From contig NC_056766.1 in the NCBI RefSeq assembly GCF_018687715.1, forward strand, positions 24,653,501 through 24,717,500: DNA of 64,000 nucleotides. The letters run 5' to 3'. Position numbers and translations under genes: made by a program. The notes beneath the pieces were generated by a model. It ran no database searches. It had not been told where the DNA came from and saw nothing but the letters and a program-made list of their open reading frames with translations. This stretch comes from Carya illinoinensis (taxonomy: Eukaryota; Streptophyta; Magnoliopsida; Fagales; Juglandaceae). Shown piece after piece: positions 47,904 to 59,500 of this stretch (within the stretch, counting starts at the first letter, position 1; each line of letters opens with the position of its first letter).

Positions 47904-48246
47904 CTATAATATATTGCCCAAAAGAATATCCATAAAGATCAAATTCTAAGCATTTTCTACGTCGTCTTAAGAGCCAAATATATGAATTTTTATTGACATA
48001 ATTATTTTTAAGAGCAATTAATTAAGACAGTCTGACTATTCTCTTCTTTTTATCTTCTCTACAATTGCTTGGAATTTTCACCATAGCACTTTCGATGAAA
48101 CTTCTTATTAAATAAATTAAGGTATATAAGAATATTAATTATATGGACATATATATAAAGAATGTAAATATTCAATATTAATTATTTTATACACTTTTTA
48201 ACGGATGAGATTGTACATTTCAGATTATTTATAAAGAATTGGATCC
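47904..48246. other. FMO upstream intron or flank, no exon seen
   Basis: AT-rich DNA between the FMO exon and the Tat LTR. No further FMO exon could be recognised, so earlier exons were displaced or deleted when the Tat element arrived. Confidence 0.5.
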
Positions 48247-49103
48247 TGTTGATATCATGTTTCATGGCCCAAGCAACTCCACGGAAGTCTAAGCATTCGG
48301 CACCTGCAAGGAGAGAGAAGAGAGGGACCGACGGAGTCCAAAAACTCTCCAATGCTAATGTCAGTTGGGTGCTCTTTGGACTAATGGGTATGTAGAGGGG
48401 AATAGAAAATCAAACCTTTTCTCCTGGGCCAGCTAGGGGTATTTATACCCAGATGGGGCTTTGTTGTCGAGGGAGATCGTGGGGTGTTAGGTTGTGCCTA
48501 AGTCAAACCTACCACCTCCTTGCCACTGCGGCGTAGTGCAGGCCATGGTCGTGTCATCCCAGGGGTTTGTCGTCGCATGTCCATATCTCCTTACATGCAT
48601 TAAATGTGGCGTGTCTCTAGCCGAGTGTGCCCACAACCAAGCATGCTTAGCCACCAATGCTCTGCATAGTCACCTGTTTGTGTAGACTTTTGTCAGTCCT
48701 TGGTTCCCTACTAAGGCCTCGGGTAATCAATGCCTGCAATGGGCTTCTCAGCCACCTTATGGCCATTCTGAAGGGTGGGTGGGTTATGGGGGTGGCCCGA
48801 GTCCCCCCCACCCCAAGCCCTAGTACCTTTCGTTAGTTGGCCTCAATCTTGTGCAACCATGGGTCCCCCAGCGTACTTTGGTTTGGGGTTACTAGGGGTC
48901 TTGGATGGGGCCACTGGGCTTGGGCCCTTTTCCACTTACATTACCCTGCAAATTCTCACTGCAGTGAGTGATGGGAATTCAAAATTTTTTATTTCCTGCA
49001 CAGATACTCTAACACATGCCTCGTCACAAACTAATGCTTTGGATGGAGAGACAAGATGTGGGCCCTTCAAGCTTTCGACTCCTCTGGTAGTTGGGTAACA
49101 ACA
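48247..49103 (-). mobile_element. Tat-type 3' LTR
   Basis: 857 bp. The minus strand starts TGTTGTTACCCAACTACC at 49103 and ends ATGATATCAACA at 48247. A minus-strand TATA box 'TATAAATACCC' lies at about 48442-48452, followed by a transcribed leader with 'TCCTTGCAGGTGCC'. The polypurine tract on its right marks it as a 3' LTR of a minus-strand element, which fits the tandem repeats and antisense ORF that follow. Confidence 0.75.
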
Positions 49104-49130
49104 CGGCTGGCCCCTTCCTTCCTCTTCACC
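49104..49130 (-). other. Tat-type polypurine tract
   Basis: Minus-strand 'AAGAGGAAGGAAGGGGCC' leading to the LTR start TGTTGTTACC. Confidence 0.65.
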
Positions 49131-49400
49131 GATTGGTTTGTGACTTCATGCATTCCCCTCTCCCCTCTCCCATCTCTTCCCCTTTCAAACCGGCCCATTG
49201 GCTAGGCTTTCGTGCCACTTGTCCTTTGAAGGACATGCATCTCCTTGGTTCTTGTGATGCCTTTGAAGGCACATTGGTTTGTGCATGCCATGCAGTTGAC
49301 AGAGCCATCGTTACTCGCGTCGGTTGGGATTCACGTGCCATTTCACTAACATTACCATCATTAGTGTCGCTCCATTTCCCATGCCACTCTCAAAGATTTT

Positions 49401-49411
49401 TGGCTATATAA
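49401..49411 (+). promoter_or_regulatory. Putative TATA box for the antisense ORF
   Basis: 'ggctatataag' on the plus strand, about 170 bp before an ATG at 49576, with a long CT-rich leader between (49412-49575) as in plant 5' UTRs. It points opposite to the element's own transcription. Confidence 0.6.
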
Positions 49412-49575
49412 GCATCCCTTTCCTTCCTCTGCTTCCTCCATCCTGCCCATTTCTCTTTCTACCATAACGCCTCCTTTCTCCTTTTGCTCTCCTATTCCTT
49501 TTCTTTACCTCCCTTTCCTATTCCCCAGGCCGTGCCCATCATCTCCTTCCTTTCTACCACTTTCCTCTACTCCCA

Positions 49576-50310
49576 TGGCCCCAAAAACTTCCACTGAAAT
49601 CATCACCCTTATTTCAACAACAAGCGCTAGATCTCGTGTGTCACCAGTGAAGATCTTCAAGCCTTCTGGACTAGTTATGGCATCCCTCGATCAGCCAATC
49701 TAGAGGTTCCTTGCCCACATGAAAATGAGTTGACTACTGATTGAACAGCATCTTGGGTATGTTTGCTAACAGCATTCGCCTCCTATTTTGCTGCCCTATC
49801 TAGGAGGTTCTCCACTACCTAGGATTGACACCGGCCTAGATCAATCCCAATGCCTAGTGATTTCTGGTGTCCAGCTGCATTATTGCTCGAAAGGCCTTCA
49901 CTGCGGCTAGTAAGGAATACCCTAACTTGACAGAATGGGAGTTCTTGTCAGTATACAACATCAATCATTGTCCAGGGAGCCTTTATAGCTTTCGGGAGTC
50001 GCGCCATTCGAGCATCAAGGACTACACTCGAAAGTTATTCTTCATCTTAGGCTGAAGCTGGGAGTTCCCCAAAGGGGAGTCTGCTCAATAGAAGTTTCCT
50101 ATCCAAGCAACTTGGGGGTTCCTCCCCTCTTCACAAAGTCTAGACATCAAACTGTCCCAGGGGGAAGAGGCGCGAGTCGCCATAGTGATGGCCTAGGTGC
50201 AGGTGAACGATGTTGAGTCACACATCAACTTGGCCCTTTCTGACAGGAACATCCACGAGTTCCTACCTTCGCCCGATTGTTACCCCCGGACCAGTCAGGT
50301 ACTCTATTGG
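49576..50310 (+). pseudogene. Tat-element antisense ORF, N-terminal part
   Basis: Starts at ATG 49576 (MAPKTSTEIITL). Fragments in different frames include 'DLQAFWTSYGIPRSANLEV', 'LYSFRESRHSSIKDY', 'LFFILG' and 'WEFPKGES', which resemble the plant domain named putative gypsy-type transposase (a retroelement-encoded protein of unknown function). Frameshifts and stops make it non-functional. It is cut at 50311 by an LTR; the C-terminal part resumes at 52182. The gene runs opposite to the retroelement, near its 3' LTR, as in Retand-like Tat elements. The domain match is from memory and moderate in confidence. Confidence 0.6.
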
Positions 50311-52181
50311 TGTGAAAATATATGCAAGTGTACAGAATCATAACAAGTAGTAAAGTGTTTTAAAGAAAACGGATGTCAAACCCACAAAGATTAATTTTTG
50401 CTATTGAGTAGTGAAATTTACTAAATTAAATACTCTTTGAAAAACTAAAAAAAATGGAAAGATTCTACTATATAAATTAAATTCAAATACTTGACAAAAA
50501 AATAAATTTAAGAATAAAATAGCATAAAATATAAGATTTTAAATATAATAAGAATAGGTTTAGAGCATTTGATTTCACCTAGCAAATCCCACACAATTTA
50601 TTCTTCCTCATTATAAAATTCAAAATGTCCCAAGTTGATGATAGAAATCCCATAATTATTCAATATCTTCTCTTGAATAATATTAAAAATATCTCTAACT
50701 AATAACTCATTATATCCCTATGTGAATTCAACTAATTAGAGACTCATTAAGTTCTTTGGATTTTCTAAAAAATCATACTAATTATGGTAAAGTATTTCTA
50801 CTTTCACTCAACTAATGGATCCTAGAGATTTAATAACAAATCACCTCTCAGTCTCATTGCAATTCAATAGATTGAACAATAATTGGCTAGAAAATTGCAA
50901 GTATTAAGAAGAAGGAATAAACACTCAATCATAAAGATATTGAAAATAAAATAACTTATTCATAAATTGTGTTCAAAGCTAGACTACATTAAAGCCCTAG
51001 AAAAATAAAATTAGTTCATGAAAACTCTGAAATCAACCATGTTCTTATTGGAATACATCAAAAGAAAATTAAGAGAGAAGATAATAGGTAGATGAAGCAT
51101 TCAAGATTGTTGAAGATCTCTCTTCATTGAGACTTGGCAGCCGGCTTCATTCTCCTATTTTCCTTTTGAATTCAACTCCCCTAATCCTTTTCTCCAGTGA
51201 AGCAAAAATCCCCCATTTTCATCCAATAATATGTTTAAATATGATAGAAAAGAAATCCTAAAGTTTTCCTAATTTTTTTAAAAAATCGCCTGACTTTTTG
51301 GACTTATTTTGACATCCCTGTATGGGCTTCAAATTTCAAATTTTGAAATCATTTTTTGATAACCTTTAAGATATCTTTCCAACCCATCAAGAATTGAATC
51401 AATCGGATATGTGAGTAGAAAGTTACGGTCAAAATATTTAAGTATGTCCGGGTTGTTTTCTAGTGCATTTTGAATTTGAATTTCTTGTGGATTCCTTCTG
51501 TGATTTCTTTTTTTTTTTTCTTTCTTTTTCTTTTTCCCTTTTTTCTGGAACTTTTTAATTTTAAAAAACTTCCATCCATATTTTCAGGCCTTCCAATCCA
51601 TTCAAAATGATTCTCTAATTTTTTAATTTTTTATCTAAACCCTCATGAATATTTTAGATCTCCTTCTCAGCTTTCCAATGCACCTAAACTTGCTTTATTC
51701 TGACTTCTAGAACTCCAGATATAGGTTAAAAATAGAAACAGGGTCTGGGCTACAATAAACTTCGGGACATATTCTGACTTCTCCATTTTTGCTAAATTTT
51801 GAGCTTTAAAATGGCAGAAATGGGTTTTGAGCTGTCCATAAAATTTTTATTTAAATGTCTTAGCTTTCCAAAAAGTGAAACAAAACCTAAAACTGAGGTA
51901 TGTGACTTTAGTTAGAACCCAAAAACCAAACAGTGTTCTGGTTTGACTAGACCAGATCAACTAGGATTTGCTCTCTAAGTGTAGCCTAATTTCTACCTCT
52001 TCACATCATCCAAATTCCAACCCAATTCAATAATTTAATACCTACAAAATATCAAGAACTCCCAAGAATTAAATAAATGTTAAAAACACCTAAAATTCTA
52101 AACAAAGGAGCTAAGAAACATACAAAATACTATGAATCAAAACAATTAGGACTAAGAAAATGTGTGAAATAAATTTCGACA
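50311..52181 (-). mobile_element. LTR inserted in the antisense ORF
   Basis: About 1.9 kb, TG at the left and CA at the right. Left end 'TGTGAAAATATATGCAAGTG'. Similar in layout to the Athila-like LTR at 26237 but a different family. It matches 1454-3328. The flanks are antisense-ORF sequence on both sides, which suggests a solo LTR, but no 4- to 6-bp target duplication could be found (left ATTGG, right TCATC). Confidence 0.65.
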
Positions 52182-52976
52182 TCATCTTCTCGGATAGGGT
52201 GCCACCCCCTCAAGTTTAGAAGTGGCCCACAGACCCTTCCAGGGGTGAAGCCAAGCTGCTAAAGGTGCATCACGACTCACCCTATGCGACCTCCAAGAGT
52301 GTAGGCTTTCGGGATCAAGCAGTAAGCAGGCAAAGGCAACTGGAGCCTATACACATCAAATGCATTCTTTAGCTCCTTTGCGCACCCTCCTCCTTGTGGG
52401 GCAGGTTGGATGGAGACATTTGTGTCCTTCGAAGACACTCTGAGGGAGGAAGTTTCCCATGAAAACACAAAGATGACGTAGGAGATGCATGTATCTCCTG
52501 GGGCTTCCTGAAGAAGAGGCAAAAGAGGAAGAAGAAGAAGACAAAGAGGAGGAGGAAGATAAAGAGGAAGAAGAAGAAGAAGCGTAGGACGAGGAAGAGA
52601 TGCCCCCAGAGGAGGGTGAGGAGCGTGAGGCCACCTCCATTGATCCCTCCACTACTCCTCAGGTAGGCGTCCAGGTTGAAGTGTTGGGAGTCCCTTCTCG
52701 CACCTCTTTCTCTGCCAACATGGGTTGGCACAGTGAAGACTCTTGTGGCTCCCTTGCTATGGTGGTGCTGAGCGATGATGATGATTCTCTAGGGTTGGAG
52801 TTCGACACTTCATGTGATCCCCTAGGGGGTTGTTCCCACAAGGTCCATTGTCAGGCTGCCTAAGCCCCTTAGGAAGGGTCCTGCCAAGGAGGAAGTCAGG
52901 GCGTCGGGGTTGGGCCCCTTCTTGTCATTGGTCCTTTCCTACCCTTCTTATTCTGCCGACGTCAAGGAAGGCTAGG
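52182..52976 (+). pseudogene. Tat-element antisense ORF, middle part
   Basis: Plus-strand continuation with an acidic run near 52500-52620 (many Glu and Asp). It matches 3329-3829 of the first Tat copy, which lacks about 290 bp present here. Interrupted at 52977 by a solo LTR. Confidence 0.6.
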
Positions 52977-53387
52977 TGTCACGTACTTAGAATTTCTTCA
53001 CTTGACCTATGCGGCCTTAGGAGGTTTTGTCCCCACAAAGCCCCTTAGTAAGCCTTCCAAATGACTCAAGACAATAGAGAACAAATCTAGAGAACTTGTT
53101 TGCTCTTATTGCTTGGTGATTTACACAAATGAGACTCCCTCCATTTATAGGGACTCTTGGTACATAGAATAGTTAGGATTGTGACACTTGTCAACAATCC
53201 AAGGGTAAAGAACTTTCTAGATCACTACTCTAGAATTGTCTATAAGGCCCTTCCCTAAGAGGTTCTAGACCATTCTAGAATACTCCATATAATTCTACAA
53301 CATTCTACAAGATTCAAGAGTAATCTACAAAGGACTAGGAGACTCTAGAAGGTTATGGAATTCTCTAAAAAAATCTAGGTGGTGACA
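52977..53387 (-). mobile_element. Solo LTR of the chromovirus family
   Basis: 411 bp, TGTCACGTACTTAGAATTTC to GGTGGTGACA, with TAGG at 52973-52976 and 53388-53391. The related locus at 3826-3829 is empty ('aaggctagggctcc'). It is more diverged than the LTRs of G1 and G2, so the family has been active for some time. Confidence 0.92.
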
Positions 53388-53391
53388 TAGG

Positions 53392-54290
53392 GCTCTAACT
53401 TAGACCTTAATAAGGCTTGTGCAACAGCTAGCAACTGAACAGCCTAGAGGCTACGATCCACCTTTGCCTAGGTACAATTCTGAGTCTTTTTCCCCTCATT
53501 AGTTCTTCAAATTTCTAAGTGTCCCATCCCTCCTCATTCTCTTTTCCTTCATTTTTAGCAGGCTACAGATCAATTAGCAGCGATGGTAGGTGAGAAGCTG
53601 GGGGAGCTATCTGAGGCTAACCAACAGCTTGCAATACTGGTATGCTATAGGCATTACAACTTGAGGCCAGGGGTCTAGTGAAACGAGGAACTTGATTCTG
53701 GGCACTAAGCGCTTTTCAATGAGGTGGAGGACATGTAGAGGCGCATCTGAAGCTTAGAGAAGCACACCGTAAGGAGCAATTACCAAAAGGAAGGTTGAGG
53801 ATGATGCTTACATGTTGTCTGCCTATAGCAAGTAGCTTGAGGTGACCCGGGCAGCAACTAAGCAGAACTTGGCCAGTCGAGAGGCTGAGCTAGCCCAAAC
53901 CTAGGCAATGTTGAAGAAGCTCTTAGATGACGACCTCAAGACTTGCAGACAATGCACAAGGCAGATATCCTTGAGTTTCAAAACCATGATGGAGGCACAA
54001 CATTTAAGGGGGAGCTACGGGGGGCCAAGGAGAAAGTTAGTGGACTAAAATAGGAGGTGTCGGAGAGAACAAGAGATTCCGGGACCAGGACCTTACAATC
54101 ATGAGCCTGAGTTCAAACCTTGAGGTGTAGGCCGAAACACTGTAGGGATCAAGGCCTACATCACAAATTCCAAAGCCATTCAAGACATAGCTTAGTTGTA
54201 TGGCTATCGGAAGGGTCTCGAACGGCTACAAGAATAGTTGTTGGTGCATCCTGAGTTATACTTAGGCACATTGAACTTGCAATCTCTTAA
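53392..54290 (+). pseudogene. Tat-element antisense ORF, coiled-coil part
   Basis: Matches 3830-4790. Glu/Leu/Gln-rich decayed segments with coiled-coil character, for example around 53575-53640 and 53790-53940. Many stops. Followed by poly-T near 54298-54320. Confidence 0.55.
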
Positions 54291-54459
54291 GCTGGGTTTT
54301 TTTTTTTTTTGTTTTTTTTTTAATGTACCTTGTAAAGAATGCGCATTGTATGCATAACTAATGAGAATCCATTTCACTCCACGTATATGTTTTACTTCTC
54401 GCCTTCCTTATATAATTATATTTTTTTTGTGCTTTGGGAGAGGGACAGGTCTTTGCTTG

Positions 54460-54745
54460 ATGGGGGTTGGCAAGCCCTTACCCCGTAGCGAGTCTAGGAA
54501 CTCAACTTTGATGCTTGTCTCCGGACTCGGATTTGTTGGATGGGGGTCAACAAGGCCTTACCCCATAGAGAGTCGGGGACCTAGCTCTGTTAGACTGGGG
54601 GTCAAAAAGGCCTTACCCTGCAGCTAGGGACTCGACTTCGATGTGAATCTAAGGACTTAGTTTTGTTGGACGGGGGGTTAGCAAAGCTTTACCCCATAGC
54701 GAGTCTAGAGACTTAACTTTGATGTGAGTCTAGGGACTCAGCTTA
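54460..54745. repeat. Short tandem array, Tat 3' region
   Basis: Three to four diverged units of the ~80-bp repeat at 5035-6030 ('gagtctaggaactc', 'ggcaagcccttaccc'). The Tat-like sequence stops at about 54745. Confidence 0.8.
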
Positions 54746-56147
54746 AGCAAAACAATGCTGTTAATTTGATTCAGCTATGCCATGAGTTAGAGGTTTCAGA
54801 TCTTAATCAAATGCTATGATTTCATGCTTTGCTTTCTTATGCTTTGATTTTACGTAATATGTTTAAAGTTTGGAGCATCATTAAATGATTATTCTTCATG
54901 TTTTTGCACCTATATGTTTCGGCCAAGGCATAACTTCATAGTTCCATGTATGTATTTTGATATCCCATGTATTCTTAGTTATTTCATGCAAGACATTTCA
55001 TGTGTCATATGTTAAGTATAAGTTCGAATGTCATAATTGTCATATCATATGCATTTGGGAGAAGTGTTTTAAAAAGTGTTTTCAAGGAAAAGAGTCAAAA
55101 AGTTTTATCACGAATCCCAAATGTTGGCACAGGGAATTATCTAGTGGAACTCTCTGTCCACTCAGGAGTGTTTAAAGTTGAGTGAAGACCCTTGGGTCAA
55201 CAAAGTACAGTCGATGGGTCTTGAATGGTTCCTATGAAAGGATACTAGAACAAGGTTGCACCTAACACTAGCGGGTGCCATACGGTGAAGGCAAAGTAAG
55301 TGAATTACCATAATAAATAAATAAATAAATTGTGATAAGACGTAGTCACCTCGATGAAAGGGGTCGATGGTTGATGGGGTAACTAGCAAGAGCACGTGGT
55401 GCATAGAGGAGCCGTGATGTATCTACATGTGTTATAAGAACAAGGCAATGTGCCTACATGATATGAAAATGATCATGCGATATGATATGAAAAGGATCAA
55501 ATGATAGGAATCATGTGATATGATATAATATGGATCATGTGATTAACCAAGATATGAATGGTTACAAAAGTATGTTTTTACGAAATGTCAAGGAATGAAA
55601 TTACATGTTTTTGTTTTAAAAAAAGGTCAAGTGTATAAGTCAAGTCTTTAGTCACGTCATGTGTCAAGTACATGTGCACACATTTGTATACTTATGTTAA
55701 TCATTGTATGTTGTGTGCTTACTTGCTGAGATTTCCAAATTCTCATTGTGGTAATTTCTACTAATATTCTCCACCTGGAATGGTAAAAGTTGTGATAGGA
55801 CCAAGAGTAGTGAGTTAGGTTGATGATAAAGGCTAAGGAAGTTGTCAATTTAGAGAATGAACGGATTCAGTCATGATCTACTTGGAGATAGCTGAGATTA
55901 GAAAGATGCGTTAATGATTTTCTTTGTTATTGTCTTTTTAGACTAAACTTGTTATGATGTAGCGAGGAGCTTGATACTCCATTTTTTATAAGTACGATTT
56001 AAAGCGATGAATGAAGTCAAGATATTAGTTTTATTCTAGTATAACATTTTACGAGATGACCTATTCCGCTATGATTTATTGCGAGCATGCATCTTAACTA
56101 TCATGTACGAGGGGTATGTAGCTTTGCGTTGCATGTCCCAACGCTAG
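54746..56147 (+). mobile_element. Tekay-like LTR, left part (5' end missing)
   Basis: Non-coding DNA with the wording of a long Tekay/Del-type LTR ('gtgtgcttacttgctgag' near 55711). It continues after the chromovirus at 61733-61760 and ends 'AGGCCCGTCACA'. It includes an AAAT-type microsatellite at 55309-55331 and a GATATGAA-rich stretch at 55460-55560. The left boundary with the Tat repeats at 54745 is a truncation. Confidence 0.55.
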
Positions 56148-56580
56148 TGTCACGGACTTAGAATTTCTTCACTCGACCCGTGCGGCCTTAGGAGGCTTTC
56201 TCTCCCACAAAGCTCCTAAGTAAGCCTTCTAAAGGACTCAAGACAATAGAGAACAAACTAGAGAGAGAAGATAGAGAGAGATGCTCTAGAGAACTTGTTT
56301 CTCTTATTGCTTGGTGATTTACACAAATGAGAGCCCCTCTATTTATAGGGAACTCTTGGTACAAAGAATGGTTAGGATTGTGACACTTGTCATCAATCCA
56401 AGGGTAAAGAACTTTCTAGATTCCTACTCTAGAATTGTCTATAATGCCCCTTTCTAGAACACTACTCTAAATTGTCTATAACGCCCCTTCTAGATGACTC
56501 CACACAATTCCACAAGATTACAAAGGACTTGGAGGCTTCTAGAAGGTTAGAAAATTCTCTAAAAACCCTAGGTGGTGACA
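56148..56580 (-). repeat. G2 3' LTR
   Basis: 433 bp. Compared with 61296-61728, differences are seen near 56430 (C/T) and 56551 (A/G). Confidence 0.95.
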
Positions 56581-59500
56581 TTCTCCCCCACCAAGCTTCG
56601 CGACGTCCTCGACGCGGTGTCTTCATGGAACCTTCGGATGTGATCTTCAAATTGCCACAATGACTCCTTTGGTTCCCAAGTTGTCTCGCTCTCGGCCAAT
56701 CCCTTCCACTTGATCAAGTATTCTTGGCGTGGCATATGACTCTTTCGCCTGATGACACGGTCCGCCAAGATTTCTTCTACTTCTTTGTCGAAAGTGGTAG
56801 TTATGCCCAATGGTGCACGCTTGGACTCTCCTCGTGTTGGCTCCTCTTCATCACCATGGTAAGGCTTCAAGCAGCTGACATGGAAGACTGGATGAAGTTT
56901 GAACTTGGAGGGTAAGTCCAGCTTGTAGGAGACCTTCCCTACTTTCTTGATGATTGGGAATGGTCCCTCGTAACGTCGTACAAGCCCCTTGTGTAGCTTT
57001 CTTGTGAACTTGTGTTGGCTCGACAAGATCTTTACTAACACCAAGTCGCCTATACGATATTCTGCGTGCCTCCTCTTCTGATCAGCCCACTTCTTCATCT
57101 TCTTGGTTGCTTTGTCTAAGTAGGAACGGGTCACATCCAATTGCTCGTTCCAAGACTTAGCAACCTTGAAGGCTGTCGGACAATTCCCCGCGTAGCTTGT
57201 CTCCAATGACTGGGGAGTAAGTGGTTGCTGTCCCATTACAATCTCAAATGGACTTTTGTTTGTGGACTCGCTCCTTTGTAAATTGTAGGAGAATTGAGCG
57301 ACATCCAATAACTTGGCCCAATTGGATTGGTTGGCACTTACAAAGTGCCTCAAGTATAACTCTAACAATGCATTCACCCTTTCAGTTTGCCCATCTGTCT
57401 GAGGGTGAAAGCTAGTAGAGAAATGTAGGGCAGACCCCATAAGCTTGAATAGTCCTGACCAGAACTTTCCTGTGAAGCGAGGGTCTCGATCACTGATGAT
57501 GCTCCGTGGTAAGCCCCAATACTTCACCACATGCTTGAAGAATAGTTTTGCAGTTTCTTCAGCTGAGCAATCTTTAGGGGCCGCTATGAAGGTGGCATAC
57601 TTGGAGAATCGATCTACTACCACAATGAGGGTACCGCAACCCTCGGATTTAGGTAGAGCCACTATGAAATCCATGCTCACACTCTCCCATGGATGTGAGG
57701 GAATGGGTAGTGGTTCTAGCAATCCTGCAGGACTCTGATTCTCCACCTTATCTTGTTGACACACAAGACAAGTCTTCACAAAGAGTTCCACCTCGTCTCT
57801 CAGTTGAGGCCAATAGTATGAAGCTTCCAGCAAAGCTCGAGTACGTCGTTGGCCCGGGTGTCCAGCCCACAAGGAATCATGGCATTCCTTGATAAGGTTC
57901 CTACGTAGGTTTCCCCACTTTGGAACATAGATTCTCCGCCTGAGGGTGTAGAGAAGACCGTCCTCTACCCAGAATCTCTTGGTTTTCCCTTCCTTAGCCA
58001 TGTTCACCAAGTTCTTGGCTAAGGGATCATACTCCATACCTTCACGGATTACCTCAAGTAGCTCCCCTTGGGCTTGAGTGATAGCAGAAAGTTCACATTT
58101 TCTGCTTAGTGCATCCGCAACGAGGTTGGCCTTGCCCGGTTTGTACTCCAAGACAAAGTCAAATTCTGCCAAGAAGTCTTGCCATCTAGCTTGCTTTGGG
58201 CTTAGTTTCTTCTGACTCTGGAAGTAACTAGTGGCAATGTTGTCTGTCTTGACCACAAAATGAGAGCCAAGCAGATAGTGTCGCCAAACTCTGAGGCAAT
58301 GGATGATGGCCGTCATCTCCTTCTCTTGCACGGTGTATCGCCTCTCAGTCTCATTGAGTTTGCGACTCTCATATGCAATAGGATGTCCCTCTTGCATAAG
58401 AACTCCCCCTATGGCAAAATCCGATGCATCTGATTGTACCTCAAAAGGCTTGGTACAATCTGGTAAGGCCATGACCGGTTCTTCCGTGATGGCTGTCTTC
58501 AGATCGTCAAAGGCTTCTTGACACCTTTATGACCACTCCCAGGCCCTGTTCTTCTTGAGCAAGTCAGTGAGGGGGGATGCTCTTGTGGAGTATCCCTTTA
58601 TGAATCTCCTGTAATAGTTGACAAGCCCAAGGAAGGATCGGAGCTCGGTAACCTTAGTGGGAGGCTCCCACTTCTTGATTGCCTCAATTTTTCCCTCCTC
58701 CATGCTGAGTTTTCCCCCTTGGATTTTGTGGCCAAGGAAATGGACTTCGTTTAGAGCAAATGAGCACTTCTCTTTCTTGACATAGAGTTGGTTTTCCCTT
58801 AAGACACGGAAAACAACCCTTAGATGCTCCACATGTTCTTCAAGGGTAGAACTATAGATGACAATATCATCTAGATAGACTACCACGAACTGATCAAGAT
58901 AGGGATGAAAGATCTTGTTCATGAGCGTGCAGAAGGTAGCTGGAGCATTTGTGAGGCCGAAGGGCATCACTAGGAACTCGTATGCCCCATAGCGAGTTAC
59001 ACAAGTTGTTTTGGCTTCATCTCCTTCCGCAATTCTTACTTGATAATATCCCGATCTTAGATCAAGCTTGGAGAAGTACTTTGCATGGCCTAGTTGATCA
59101 AATAAATCAGCAATCAAAGGAATAGGGTACTTGTTTTTGATGGTTACCTTGTTTAGAGCTCGGTAGTCGATGCACAGCCGCAACGACCCATCATGTTTCC
59201 TTTGGAACAACACAGGTGCCCCATATGGTGCCTTGGAGGGTTGGATGAATCCGGCATCAAGTAGCTCCTTAAGTTGCCTCCTTAGTTCTTCAAGTTCTGG
59301 AGGCGACATGCGATAAGGGGCTTTGGCGGGTGGTTTAGCGCCGGGTTCCATCTCGATCTGATGATCCACCTCTCTCCTAGGTGGTAGTTGCTTGGGCAAC
59401 TCTGGCGGCATGACATCCTCATAGTCCCTGAGGACCTTTTGGATCTCCCTGGGTGGAGGGGAGGAAATCTTCACTTCACCTTCCTCCATCGATGCCAAGT

